From Photobacterium atrarenae (lineage in GTDB: Bacteria > Pseudomonadota > Gammaproteobacteria > Enterobacterales > Vibrionaceae), in contig NZ_CP101508.1 of assembly GCF_024380015.1 (NCBI RefSeq), positions 930,001 through 994,000 of the forward strand: a DNA stretch of 64,000 bases. The letters are read 5' to 3'. The notes beneath the pieces were generated by a model, which searched no databases, was not told the DNA's origin, and saw only the letters and a list, made by a program, of their open reading frames with translations. Each line of letters opens with the position of its first letter. The first letter of the stretch is position 1. Made by a program: the position numbers and the translations under genes. Below, in pieces: positions 19,921 through 29,245 of this stretch.

Positions 19921-20667
19921 TTAGTCAGCCGGGTGGGAAGTGTCGGCAAATGCCCGGGTTTGCAACTCACATCCTTGCGGCGTGCAGACCAGAACCGAAC
20001 CGTGATCATACCAATCACCCAGGACGATTCGTCGGGCGGGTTGACCCTCGACCATGAGCTGGTGGATCGCGGGACGATGGGTGTGGCCGTGGATCATAGT
20101 GTGGACCTGATGTTCAGCCATGACCTTGACGACTTCTTCCGGCGTCACATCCATAATGGTTTGCTGTTTCTCCTGGTTCGCCTTGCTGCTGCCCTGACGT
20201 AGCTGATTGCCGATACGGCGGCGCAGTGCCAGCGGTAGGCGAAGGAAGAGCCATTGAATCAACGGATTATGGACTTTTTTACGATAAGCCTGATATTTTT
20301 CATCCAGGGTACACAAGGTGTCGCCATGCAGGATCAGGGTCGGCTGACCGTATAAGTCAATCACCGCATGTTCCGGCAGCAGCGTCACTCCGGTCTCGCG
20401 GCTGAACCGTTTGCCGATCAGAAAATCGCGGTTGCCATGGATGAAGTAGCAAGGGGTCCCGGTATTGGTCAGCTGCTTGAAAGCGGTTTTGATTTGTTGA
20501 TGAAACGGCGAATGATCATCGTCACCCACCCACATCTCGAAAAAATCACCCAGTACATACAACGCATCGATGCCCTGAGCTTCCTCTCGCATAAATGTCA
20601 GGAAACAGTCGGTCATATCGGTACGCTCTGCGCTGAGGTGCAGATCGGAAATAAATAATGTCGTCAT
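19921..20667 (-). CDS. lpxH: UDP-2,3-diacylglucosamine diphosphatase
   Basis: Hydrolyses UDP-2,3-diacylglucosamine to lipid X in lipid A synthesis, at the inner-membrane surface. It has 248 residues. It is a calcineurin-like metallophosphatase with ISDLHLS, LGDFFEMWVGDD, HGNRDFLIG, ILHGDTLCT and HGHTHRP, which supply the two Mn2+ ions. It lies 43 bases after ppiB with a terminator-like hairpin between. Confidence 0.95.
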   Translation of the reverse strand: MTTLFISDLHLSAERTDMTDCFLTFMREEAQGIDALYVLGDFFEMWVGDDDHSPFHQQIKTAFKQLTNTGTPCYFIHGNRDFLIGKRFSRETGVTLLPEHAVIDLYGQPTLILHGDTLCTLDEKYQAYRKKVHNPLIQWLFLRLPLALRRRIGNQLRQGSSKANQEKQQTIMDVTPEEVVKVMAEHQVHTMIHGHTHRPAIHQLMVEGQPARRIVLGDWYDHGSVLVCTPQGCELQTRAFADTSHPAD

Positions 20668-20670
20668 AAG

Positions 20671-20697
20671 AAAAGAAGGGCGACCGGAAGGCCGCCC
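20671..20697 (-). terminator. Terminator-like hairpin between ppiB and lpxH
   Basis: On the minus strand, GGGCGGCC and GGTCGCCC form an 8-bp stem (one G-U) with a 4-base loop, followed by TTCTTTTCTT that runs to within a few bases of the lpxH ATG. The weak T-run and position suggest partial termination, lowering lpxH relative to ppiB. Confidence 0.6.
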
Positions 20698-20710
20698 CTG
20701 AGAGTATGAT

Positions 20711-21208
20711 TTACTCTTCGATGGTTACGCTGTTGATCACGACTTCTTCAACCGGAACATCCTGGTGAACGTAGCCCCAGTTACCGGTGGCAACAGCTTT
20801 GATTTTGTTGACAACGTCCATGCCTTCAACGACTTCGGCAAATACACAGTAACCCCAGCCATCAGGTGTCTCTGATTTGAAGTCGAGGAATTTGTTGTCG
20901 TTGACGTTGATGAAGAACTGAGAGCTGGCTGAATGCGGCTCCATGGTGCGCGCCATCGCCAGCGTACCGACTTTGTTGCTCAGGCCATTGTTTGCTTCGT
21001 TTTTGATTGGCGCACGTGTTTCTTTCTCGACCATGCCAGAGGCCATGCCGCCGCCCTGGATCATGAAACCGTCGATCACGCGGTGGAACAGGGTGCCGTC
21101 ATAAAAACCGTCACGGCAGTACTGGAGGAAGTTTGCACATGTTTCAGGCGCTTTTTCTGCATTAAGTTGGATTTTGATATCACCAAAAGTGGTATGAAGC
21201 GTTACCAT
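20711..21208 (-). CDS. ppiB: Cytoplasmic peptidyl-prolyl cis-trans isomerase B (cyclophilin)
   Basis: A 165-residue cyclophilin without a signal peptide, so cytoplasmic. It begins [15 protein letters not shown]. The catalytic Arg is in [15 protein letters not shown]; the active site continues with ASSQFFINV and GYCVFAEV. It is first in a likely ppiB-lpxH unit, divergent from cysS, as commonly found in vibrios. Confidence 0.95.
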   Translation of the reverse strand: MVTLHTTFGDIKIQLNAEKAPETCANFLQYCRDGFYDGTLFHRVIDGFMIQGGGMASGMVEKETRAPIKNEANNGLSNKVGTLAMARTMEPHSASSQFFINVNDNKFLDFKSETPDGWGYCVFAEVVEGMDVVNKIKAVATGNWGYVHQDVPVEEVVINSVTIEE

Positions 21209-21617
21209 GAGCTTGTCCTTTAATGGATGTCTACTGTTTTAAACATTGAATTCTAACTGACTAAGGCAAAGCGTCAATATGATCCGGGATCAATCACTTA
21301 TTGCTGAGAGCCGGGGCGGATATTTTCTCATCAGCTGCCGGATGTCATGAGCCATTGTGGTTGAATATCAACCGGATTAGGTCTCATCTGGTATAACTAT
21401 AGGTGAACCATCCATGAAACGGTAAATTCCGCGAGCGTGGGATGGCTTGTAACGTCCGGAACGATGAGATCGGCTGCTCAATCGCCCTGGTGTCCGCTCC
21501 TGTGGATTGTCATGGGCGATGAACGCAGGTTTGCCGCATTTTTCCTTGCCTTAACCGGTTATACAAGGTGTAATTACCTGTCTGAATGTAACCCCATAAA
21601 ATGAGTAATTACGAGAC
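21209..21617. other. Divergent ppiB-cysS intergenic region
   Basis: About 410 bp with no open frame I would defend. It must hold the ppiB and cysS promoters. A CCATCC ... GGGATGG inverted repeat with a long loop (about 21408-21445) is visible but resembles no RNA family I know. No T-box or riboswitch signature was found in front of cysS. Confidence 0.5.
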
Positions 21618-23000
21618 ATGTTAAAGATCTATAACTCGCTCACAAGACAGAAAGAGGAATTTCAACCCATCCAGCCTGGTAAAGTAGGCATGTACGTCTG
21701 TGGGGTTACCATTTATGATTTGTGTCACATCGGCCATGGCCGGACATTCGTGTCATTCGATGTGGTTTCACGCTACCTGCGCTATTCAGGCTACGACCTG
21801 ACGTTTGTGCGTAACATCACTGATATCGACGATAAAATCATTAAACGTGCAGCGGAAAACGGCGAAAGCTGTGATTCACTGACCGAGCGCCTGATCGGCG
21901 AAATGTACGCCGACTTTGATGCCCTGGGCATGAAGCGCCCGGATATCGAGCCGCGTGCCACCGACTACATCGCAGAAATTATCGCGATGTGTGAACGCCT
22001 GATCGAACGCGGTTTTGCCTACGTGGCCGATAACGGCGATGTGATGTTTGAAGTCAGTAAATATGACGAGTACGGCAAGCTGTCGAAGCAGGATCTGGAG
22101 CAGCTGCAAGCCGGTGCCCGGGTCGATATTGACACCGCCAAGCGCAGCCCGCTGGATTTCGTGTTGTGGAAAATGTCCAAGCCGGGTGAGCCGACCTGGG
22201 AGTCGCCTTGGGGCCCTGGCCGTCCGGGCTGGCACATTGAGTGTTCAGCCATGAACTCGGCTATCCTGGGTGATCACTTTGATATTCACGGTGGTGGCTC
22301 GGATTTGCAGTTCCCGCACCATGAAAATGAAATTGCCCAGTCTTGCTGCGCCAGCGGTGCCCAGTATGTGAATACCTGGATGCACAGCGGCATGGTGATG
22401 GTGGATCGCGAGAAAATGTCCAAATCGCTGGGGAACTTCTTTACGATTCGCGATGTACTGGCGCACTACGATGCCGAAACCGTACGCTACTTCTTGATGT
22501 CCGGTCATTACCGTAGCCAGCTGAACTACAGCGAAGAGAACCTCAAGCAGGCGCGTGCTTCTTTGGAGCGCCTGTACACAGCACTGCGTGGTCTCGACAG
22601 CACGGTTGCGGCGCAGGGCGGTGAAGCATTTGTTGCGCGCTTTAAAGACGCAATGGACGATGATTTCAACACGCCGGAAGCTTACTCGGTGTTGTTCGAC
22701 ATGGCTCGTGAGATTAACCGCCTGAAAGCGGAAGATCTGGCAGCGGCTTCAGCACTGGGCGCTGAGATGCGCGAGCTGGCGGATATCCTGGGCCTGCTGA
22801 GCCAGGATCCGGAAGCCTTCCTGCAAGGCGGTGCCGGTGAAGAAGACGATGTGGCAGAAATTGAAGCGCTGATCCAACAACGTCTGGATGCCCGTGCGGC
22901 AAAAGATTGGGCGGCTGCCGATGAAGCGCGTGACAAACTTACTGCAATGGGCATCATCCTCGAAGATGGCCCGCAGGGGACGACCTGGCGTCGCAAGTAA
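21618..23000 (+). CDS. cysS: Cysteine--tRNA ligase
   Basis: A class I aminoacyl-tRNA synthetase, 460 residues. The zinc and HIGH-type region is [17 protein letters not shown], the KMSKS loop is [11 protein letters not shown], and zinc ligands continue in [10 protein letters not shown] and [14 protein letters not shown]. The C-terminal anticodon-recognition domain is complete. It is followed by an intrinsic terminator. Confidence 0.97.
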   Translation: MLKIYNSLTRQKEEFQPIQPGKVGMYVCGVTIYDLCHIGHGRTFVSFDVVSRYLRYSGYDLTFVRNITDIDDKIIKRAAENGESCDSLTERLIGEMYADFDALGMKRPDIEPRATDYIAEIIAMCERLIERGFAYVADNGDVMFEVSKYDEYGKLSKQDLEQLQAGARVDIDTAKRSPLDFVLWKMSKPGEPTWESPWGPGRPGWHIECSAMNSAILGDHFDIHGGGSDLQFPHHENEIAQSCCASGAQYVNTWMHSGMVMVDREKMSKSLGNFFTIRDVLAHYDAETVRYFLMSGHYRSQLNYSEENLKQARASLERLYTALRGLDSTVAAQGGEAFVARFKDAMDDDFNTPEAYSVLFDMAREINRLKAEDLAAASALGAEMRELADILGLLSQDPEAFLQGGAGEEDDVAEIEALIQQRLDARAAKDWAAADEARDKLTAMGIILEDGPQGTTWRRK

Positions 23001-23032
23001 GTTCGCGATTGCTGTTTATATATATCTTTTTG

Positions 23033-23061
23033 AAAACCGGAGCTATTGCTTCGGTTTTTTT
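23033..23061 (+). terminator. Intrinsic terminator after cysS
   Basis: AACCGGAGC/GCTTCGGTT stem (one G-T pair) with a 4-base loop and a run of seven or more T. A second hairpin GATCGCC/GGCGATC lies at 23100-23119 without a T-run, inside the glpQ leader. Confidence 0.8.
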
Positions 23062-23261
23062 ATGCTGTTCAGATGTGCCTGGTATAAAAATGTGAGTTTG
23101 ATCGCCTTTCGCGGCGATCATCGACATCGATGTACAGAAAAGATCACATTTATGCCATGTTTCTGTCATGATTTTTTCGCAAATCATTATTATGTTGAGC
23201 GTTTATGAGTGTTTGTTTCGCATTCACTCAAATTTAATTGCTCTGATAGTTGGTGATAATA

Positions 23262-24353
23262 ATGAAAAAGCACTCTCTTGCTGCGCTGATCGGTGCGAGC
23301 CTGTTGGCCATCCCTGTACTGGCTCAAGCCCAGTCGTCTGTTGATACATCTGCAAATGAGAAAATTGTGGTTGCTCACCGCGGTGCATCCGGCTACCTGC
23401 CGGAGCATACCCTGCCGGCCAAAGCCATGGCGTATGCGATGAAACCTGACTATATCGAGCAGGATGTAGTGATGACCAAGGACGATAAGCTGGTGGTGCT
23501 CCATGACCATTACCTGGACCGAGTGACGAATGTCGCCGAGGTGTTCCCGGAACGTGCCCGAAAAGACGGTCGTTATTACGCCATTGATTTCACGCTGGCG
23601 GAAATCAAACAGCTGAGTGTGACCGAAGGCTTTAATCTTAAAGACGGCAAGCAGGTTCAGGGGTTCCCTGAGCGCTATCCGATGTGGCAGTCTGATTTCA
23701 AAGTCCCGACGTTGGAAGAAGAAATCGAAATGATCCAGGGCCTGAACAAGACACTGGGCTATGACATTGGTATCTATCCTGAAATTAAGGCGCCTTGGTT
23801 CCACCGTCATGAAGGTAAAGATATCAGTCAAGCCGTGCTGAAGGTCCTGAAGCAGTACGGATACACCAGCAAAGCGAGCAAGGTCTACCTGCAAACGTTC
23901 GACTTCAATGAGTTGAAGCGGATCCACGATGAACTGATGCCGGCGATGGGCATGGATGTGAAACTGGTTCAGCTGATGGCTTACACCGACTGGAATGAGA
24001 CCATGATCTACAACGATCAGGGTCAGGCCCAGCCGTATAACTACGATTGGATGTTTGCCAACGGTGGGATGGAAGTGATTGCCAAATACGCCGATGGTAT
24101 TGGTCCTTGGAAACCCATGGTCGTTTCCGATAAATCAACCAAGGGGAATATCAAACTGACCGGATTGGTGAAAGCGGCGCATGCACAAGGGATGCAGGTT
24201 CACCCGTACACTTTCCGCAGCGATACTGGTCGTATTCCGGCTTACGCGAATGATTTCAGCGACATGCTGGATATCTTCTACAATACTGCCAACGTTGACG
24301 GTGTGTTTACCGACTTCCCGGATAAAGCCGTGAACTTCCTGGATGCCAAGTAA
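23262..24353 (+). CDS. glpQ: Periplasmic glycerophosphodiester phosphodiesterase
   Basis: Hydrolyses glycerophosphodiesters to sn-glycerol 3-phosphate and an alcohol. It has 363 residues, with a signal peptide MKKHSLAALIGASLLAIPVLAQA. The GDPD motif is VVAHRGASGYLPEHT, with IEQDVVMTKDDKLVVLHD for Ca2+ and substrate; GVFTDFPD is near the C-terminus. ATG 23262 was chosen over an in-frame TTG 23250 because it begins the signal peptide. No glpT neighbour is present. Confidence 0.93.
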   Translation: MKKHSLAALIGASLLAIPVLAQAQSSVDTSANEKIVVAHRGASGYLPEHTLPAKAMAYAMKPDYIEQDVVMTKDDKLVVLHDHYLDRVTNVAEVFPERARKDGRYYAIDFTLAEIKQLSVTEGFNLKDGKQVQGFPERYPMWQSDFKVPTLEEEIEMIQGLNKTLGYDIGIYPEIKAPWFHRHEGKDISQAVLKVLKQYGYTSKASKVYLQTFDFNELKRIHDELMPAMGMDVKLVQLMAYTDWNETMIYNDQGQAQPYNYDWMFANGGMEVIAKYADGIGPWKPMVVSDKSTKGNIKLTGLVKAAHAQGMQVHPYTFRSDTGRIPAYANDFSDMLDIFYNTANVDGVFTDFPDKAVNFLDAK

Positions 24354-24378
24354 GCGAAGCATCGCTGAGTGGCACAAC

Positions 24379-24408
24379 AAAGCCAGTCGTTCTCGACTGG
24401 CTTTTTGC
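24379..24408. terminator. Terminator after glpQ
   Basis: AGCCAGTCG/CGACTGGCT with loop TTCT and T5. It lies between the convergent glpQ and lipoprotein genes; the minus-strand tail is a poorer T-run. Confidence 0.85.
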
Positions 24409-24425
24409 TTCAGGCTAGGGCCATC

Positions 24426-27400
24426 TTACTTGGTCAGCCGAATATCAACGCGGTTCCACTCATTGAGGCGTGACGGTGATTCCTGGCCATCTTCCGGGCA
24501 TCCCTCGTAGTTACCGTCAGCGGTTGTACCTTGGTAACAGCCGCCGAGCGCGGTCGGTTTGAAGGCTCGCTCTGACTGGCGGTATACCACGAAGGGCACG
24601 ACCGCCTGCCAGTTCCCCGGGGTCAGATAGGTGTCATCCAGCACGATAAAGCTTAAAAAGCGGTTGGTTTGCTCGCCGGCGCAACTGATGTATTCATCCA
24701 GTGCAATCGGGGCAGCGGAACCATTGGCTACGGCGTCGCGGTGGTATTGATCCGGACAGCCATCAAAGCGTTGAACATATATCAGAAGCGGTTTTCGGTT
24801 ACTGAGGTTATCTTCCTCGCCTTCTGGGATCATATCGACCATCAATACCTGGCCTATACCATGTTGAGTGATTAGTTTTTCGTTGGCAGGTGCGTTGCGC
24901 ACCCCGGCAAAACCGATTCTGGTATTTTTCAAATGGCGGAAGGCATCGCTGTCGTGGGTGCGGTTTAAACGACTTTCGAAAATCGTCCCCGTGCCGGTCA
25001 GCGTGATGTCTCGATGTGACTCGTTTTCATTCGGCGGCAAAACCGTCATTTGTTGCAATGCCGGCTCGACCAGCGGGTAGTGATTTTTATCTCCGTCATT
25101 TTCACTGATCTTGACTGTCGCTGCTGAGCTTGCTCCTTGATAGTCGAGCAGCGAAACGACACCGCTATTGTGGTCGACATCAATCAGGTTGCTATCGCCG
25201 ACCTCGGCATAGATTCGTTTGCCAATGGCGGGCTCACTAATCTCAATCGGGATCGTTTTCAGCGGCGCATAATTGACAGTGATTGGGGTGGTGCGGATCC
25301 CCGGGTGTGCCGCTTTTTCGATGAGTCCCTGTACACTTCGGGTGAGCGGGGCAAAGTTGCGAGAGGTTGTGCTCACCAGAACTTCGAACGAACCGGCGCC
25401 AAGGACTTCCAGTTCACCGGTGCTCGTGTTGAGCAGGTTGACCGGGGCATCCCCCTGAGACTGCAGACTGAACGTGAGTGTCATGTCCGGGGCAACGTTT
25501 TCCAGTTGCGGTAATAGTCGGGTGCCGGGCTGATATTGGGTTGGTGCGTAGCTGGCAGCCAGTGAATTAACAGCCGGCTTTACGGTGACGTTAAAATAGG
25601 TTTCAGCAGCAAGATAGCGATCATCACCGCTGTCGCTGACTTTGACCCGAGTCGTGCCGGCATTGCGTATCGTCATCTGGCCGCTTTGCGGGTCGATGCT
25701 GACGACATCCTGGGCCGCTCCGGCATCAATACTGTAGCTGAGTATGCCGTGGCTACCGTCGACTCTCGGTGGTGCCAGCTTGCTGCTGCCGTAGATACCG
25801 GACACATCGCCCGAGACACTCAGCGCGGCATCCGCCGGGGCAATGATCACCGAGAGTGTTTTGGGTGCGGACGCCAGGTAGTTTTGACTTTCCTCACTGT
25901 AGAGGCTGAAGTCTGTCGAGCCGGGCTTGAGGATCTGAATACAGCGTTGTTGTGGATCGAAACGGGCAACGTCAGGTTGGCTGTTCCCTGCAATATTGAG
26001 CACGCCCTGCTCTCCGCTGACCAGCGAACTCAGCGCAACACAGCTTGGTTGATAGTCCATGGTCAGGTGATCAACCGACCATGGCGGGTGCGGCGCTTTG
26101 CCTATATCCAGCGTGAGCGATGCCGGGGCTGACTGCTGGAACAGTTGCCCGCCGGAGTCGGTAACGGTTAAGGTTGTTTTTCCCGCTTTCAGAACTTGAA
26201 TCGTTTCACCATTGATCGCGACAGATGCAGGATCACCCGTCAAACTCAGTTGGCCGTATTGCCCTTTGAGTTCAGGCAGTAGGGTTAAGCCGTCTTCGTA
26301 GGTTTGCCTGATGATTGTTTCGGCCGGAAGCCCGGGATGGACGCCTTTGTTCACGGTATAGATGAAGTTGTATTCCGATGCCGGATAATTGCTGTTGGCA
26401 TGATCAACCGCGCGCAGTTGCGCCATCCCGGTACCGACCATTTGCGGAAGCCCGGAGACAGGATCGATTTTCATCACGCCATCACCGCTTTCGACGGAGT
26501 AAGTCGGTTGGCTGATTGCGTGGCGGACATTTGGCGTGATGATTTTATCGGGGACAAAGCTGAACGTTTGGCTTTCGATTTCCAGGGCTAACCGCTCGCC
26601 TTCGGTGATGGTGACGGTAAAGCTGGCCGATCGGGACGCCGGTCGGTAGCCTGAGCTGTAGGTTGCCGTCATATCCACGCTTGCCTCACCGACACCGAGT
26701 ACTTCAATCAGGCCGGTTTGCTGATCCACCCGGATCACGTCGGGAGCCGACTGGGCATTGAGTTGATAACGATAGGTGGCAAAATCATCGCCGTTCACCC
26801 GCCAGGGCGTGATAAAACGATTGGGTGAATAAGGAACGTTAAGCGGCGCAAAGCTCAGGGAGCCCGGCGCTGAAGGTGTGATGGTCACGGTTGACGTGGT
26901 TGTGGCTGGCGCATATAGGTCATTGCCGGTATCTGAAATGATAACTGTGGCAACACCCACACCCAGTGGCGTTATTTCGCCGGTTTGCGCATCAATAGCC
27001 AGCAGATGCTGACTCTCATCGGCAACCTGGTAGCTGACCGTACCTTTATAATTCATGGCCTGAAGCGTCGGCGCACTTCGGTTAGCAAAGCTGATTGATA
27101 AATCCTGAGCCTGTAACAGGTGGTTGATGCCCTTGTCGACATCGATAGAAAAGGTGACCTCAGAATTTTCGAATACGGTGCTGGTATCGGTGGCCCGAAT
27201 GGTTATGTTACCCGGCGCGAATACCTGGATACCATCGCCGGTGCGGGTGACTTGCGCAATATCCTCGGGTTGGCTGTCGACCAGTGCGAGCTGGAGCTCG
27301 CCCTGTAAATAGCTCACTTCCGGATGAATGATTAGATCCTCGGAAAAGGCAGCCCGGATATCAGCAGCTTCCAGAATATGGCGAGGTTGTTTGCTGGGTT

Positions 27401-27512
27401 TGGTCGGCGCAACGGGCGCTGGGTCAGAGCTGCTGCTACCACCCCCACCGCAGCCGGCTAAAATCAGGCAGCAGACGGCGAGTACTTTGAAGAATGGATG
27501 ATTAGTTTTCAT
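24426..27512 (-). CDS. Large secreted lipoprotein built of Ig-like repeats
   Basis: A 1028-residue lipoprotein: the signal peptide ends in LILAGC with Cys21 as lipidation site, followed by a GGGGSSSS linker. Residues about 40-830 are some nine repeats of 80-95 residues, each with a pattern like 'D.V.IDPQSG.I.VLGVG...V.VSD.....Y.PA...F.VTV', typical of bacterial Ig-like (Big/MBG-type) beta-sandwiches. The last 190 residues differ and contain four or more Cys (CPDQYHRD, SCAGEQ, GGCYQG, EGCPEDGQ), so may be a disulfide-bonded tip domain. Probably an outer-membrane surface protein; ligand unknown. Monocistronic. Confidence 0.8.
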   Translation of the reverse strand: MKTNHPFFKVLAVCCLILAGCGGGGSSSSDPAPVAPTKPSKQPRHILEAADIRAAFSEDLIIHPEVSYLQGELQLALVDSQPEDIAQVTRTGDGIQVFAPGNITIRATDTSTVFENSEVTFSIDVDKGINHLLQAQDLSISFANRSAPTLQAMNYKGTVSYQVADESQHLLAIDAQTGEITPLGVGVATVIISDTGNDLYAPATTTSTVTITPSAPGSLSFAPLNVPYSPNRFITPWRVNGDDFATYRYQLNAQSAPDVIRVDQQTGLIEVLGVGEASVDMTATYSSGYRPASRSASFTVTITEGERLALEIESQTFSFVPDKIITPNVRHAISQPTYSVESGDGVMKIDPVSGLPQMVGTGMAQLRAVDHANSNYPASEYNFIYTVNKGVHPGLPAETIIRQTYEDGLTLLPELKGQYGQLSLTGDPASVAINGETIQVLKAGKTTLTVTDSGGQLFQQSAPASLTLDIGKAPHPPWSVDHLTMDYQPSCVALSSLVSGEQGVLNIAGNSQPDVARFDPQQRCIQILKPGSTDFSLYSEESQNYLASAPKTLSVIIAPADAALSVSGDVSGIYGSSKLAPPRVDGSHGILSYSIDAGAAQDVVSIDPQSGQMTIRNAGTTRVKVSDSGDDRYLAAETYFNVTVKPAVNSLAASYAPTQYQPGTRLLPQLENVAPDMTLTFSLQSQGDAPVNLLNTSTGELEVLGAGSFEVLVSTTSRNFAPLTRSVQGLIEKAAHPGIRTTPITVNYAPLKTIPIEISEPAIGKRIYAEVGDSNLIDVDHNSGVVSLLDYQGASSAATVKISENDGDKNHYPLVEPALQQMTVLPPNENESHRDITLTGTGTIFESRLNRTHDSDAFRHLKNTRIGFAGVRNAPANEKLITQHGIGQVLMVDMIPEGEEDNLSNRKPLLIYVQRFDGCPDQYHRDAVANGSAAPIALDEYISCAGEQTNRFLSFIVLDDTYLTPGNWQAVVPFVVYRQSERAFKPTALGGCYQGTTADGNYEGCPEDGQESPSRLNEWNRVDIRLTK

Positions 27513-28002
27513 TGCTCAGGTTCTCATGGATTAGCAAAAGCGAGTTCATTCCCTGAACTTTTGAACAGTGTATTTTTAGCTGCGGGATTTTATAGAAGAG
27601 GGCATAGCAAATGCAACGGCTATCTTTTAAAAAGATAACAATATGGAGTCACATCTGAATTGTATGTTTCTTGTGCCAGGTGGTGGGGAAAGCGCAAGCT
27701 ACCGTCATTACTGGTGCTCAGGGGAGCATCGGATCGAACGTAATAGATCAATGCAGAATTATGCAATCATAGTTTCCATATTTGTAGTACAAAAGTTAAT
27801 ATGTTGCCAGCAACATATCCCCGAGCCATTTTTACTAAAAGGTGTATTGTGAGGCTTTTCTTTTGGGGCAAGGGCGGGTAATACGGATTACAGCTGCTCC
27901 GGTAATTGGGTGCTTGCTTTATGGCGATAGCACATAAGGGAGTGCGTTCAGAAACAATGGGTTGGATATGTAGGGCGGGCAGAGGCGCCCGCCAAGTCTG
28001 AG
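27513..28002. other. 490-bp intergenic region with palindromes
   Basis: No supported gene; the 69-codon plus frame at 27643 lacks a good ribosome-binding site. Two dyads stand out. TATCTTTT-A-AAAAGATA lies near 27622-27638. ATATGTTGC-CA-GCAACATAT (27799-27818) is a perfect 9-bp operator-like palindrome. A GC-rich hairpin GGCGGGC/GCCCGCC (27974-27993) just after the marC-family stop may end that transcript, though it has no T-run. Confidence 0.5.
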
Positions 28003-28644
28003 CTAAGCGGCTAATCCGGGGAACAGGGCACGCAGGCCGTTGGCAATGAACTCAATGCCGAGCGCGGCCAGGATCAGGCCCATGATCCGGGTGATGACGT
28101 TAATTCCGGTTTGACCCAGGAAGCGGACAATGATCGGCGCTGCCCGAAACAGCAGCCAGCAGCCCAGGGCAAACAGGCCGATGGTAGCAATGATCCCCAG
28201 CGTGCTGCTCACGTCCGGGTAGCGCGAGCCATACACAATGGTGGAGCTGATCGCCCCCGGGCCTGCCATCAGCGGCATGGCGAGTGGGACGACGCCAACT
28301 TGCTCTCGGCTGATCGACTCTGATTTTTCCTGCTTGTTTTGTTTATCTTCCCCCAGTTTCCCACTCATCATGGAAAAGGCGATGCTAAGCAGCAGCAGAC
28401 CGCCGGCGACCCGGAACGAATCGAGGGAAATACTGAACATATCCAGCAGAAACTGGCCGGCCAGCAGTGAGACCGTCAGGATCACGGCCACGGCCAGATT
28501 GGCGGTAATGGCGGTTTTGCTGCGCTCCTCGACACCCATATGACCGGTGAGAGAGACGAAAACCGGCATGATTCCGATCGGGTTGACGGCGGCGATCAGG
28601 CCGACAAAGAACTGTAGAAATATCGCAACATCGAAGGTCTGCAT
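28003..28644 (-). CDS. MarC family integral membrane protein (YchE-like)
   Basis: A 213-residue protein with six hydrophobic segments and the MarC family patterns AAVNPIGIMPVFVSL, VPLAMPLMAGPGAISS and GLILAALGIEFIANGL. MarC-family proteins have no settled substrate; some archaeal members transport small amino acids. Its divergent position beside adhE matches the E. coli ychE-adhE arrangement, so this is probably the YchE orthologue. Confidence 0.88.
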   Translation of the reverse strand: MQTFDVAIFLQFFVGLIAAVNPIGIMPVFVSLTGHMGVEERSKTAITANLAVAVILTVSLLAGQFLLDMFSISLDSFRVAGGLLLLSIAFSMMSGKLGEDKQNKQEKSESISREQVGVVPLAMPLMAGPGAISSTIVYGSRYPDVSSTLGIIATIGLFALGCWLLFRAAPIIVRFLGQTGINVITRIMGLILAALGIEFIANGLRALFPGLAA

Positions 28645-28724
28645 GGGGGCTCATATACCAGAAAAAGAAAGGCACTGCCTGAAAATCGGCGCTACTTTAA
28701 GCCAAACTTCTAACCAGCTCCAAT

Positions 28725-28757
28725 AAAAAAAAATTATTCCTCTCCTTAGGAATAATT
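28725..28757 (-). terminator. Terminator-like hairpin in the marC-family leader
   Basis: On the minus strand, AATTATTCCT and AGGAATAATT form a perfect 10-bp stem around a 6-base loop, followed by eight T. It is about 80 bases upstream of the marC-family start, on that gene's strand. It could be a leader attenuator, or the end of a short transcript antisense to the adhE promoter region. Confidence 0.55.
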
Positions 28758-29069
28758 ATCAGTGAAGATTGTGTTACCCGGCTGTAAAGCGGTTGCAGGA
28801 TGAATTACGCTAAATGGGTAGATGATGTGTGAGTAAGGCTGATTTTGTTGAGAAGTTGATACGGCAATCGTTGTCTCGGTTGCACGAGCAGATGCGTAAT
28901 AATGTAGATTTATTACGAAATATTATTCAACATTTGCTGGCTGGGGTGATCGGGAAACTCACGTGCTCCAATGCGGACCATATGAAACTAACCTTTATTG
29001 CATATAAGTTATTGTTTTTATTATGTTCCATGTGGCACGTGTTTTTTGTCCTCTCCTTTAGAGGGACAA

Positions 29070-29083
29070 CTGATCTAAATCAA
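29070..29083 (+). promoter_or_regulatory. FNR-like site upstream of adhE
   Basis: CTGAT-CTAA-ATCAA matches the FNR consensus TTGAT-N4-ATCAA at 9 of 10 positions. It lies 163 bp before the adhE start, in the 600-bp adhE/marC intergenic region. An oxygen-responsive site suits the fermentative adhE. No convincing -10 and -35 pair could be fixed; the rest of 28758-29245 is AT-rich with no supported gene. Confidence 0.55.
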
Positions 29084-29245
29084 TTTTTTTCACGCCGTGA
29101 AACAATATAATCAGTTTTGAAAGCAATTTACTAAGTGTGTGTGTTATCGGGTTGTAGAAAAAGCGTGTTATCTGAACCCGGTAGCCTGAAGGAATGAAGA
29201 CGTATCCTTATTAAAAAGTTTTCAATATTAAGTTAGGAGTTAACT

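Noticed and set aside
27643..27852. 69-codon plus-strand frame
   Set aside because: Contains an operator-like palindrome and lacks a ribosome-binding site; no conserved feature.
28829..29110. 93-codon plus-strand frame before adhE
   Set aside because: Overlaps the FNR-like site and AT-rich promoter region; composition looks random.
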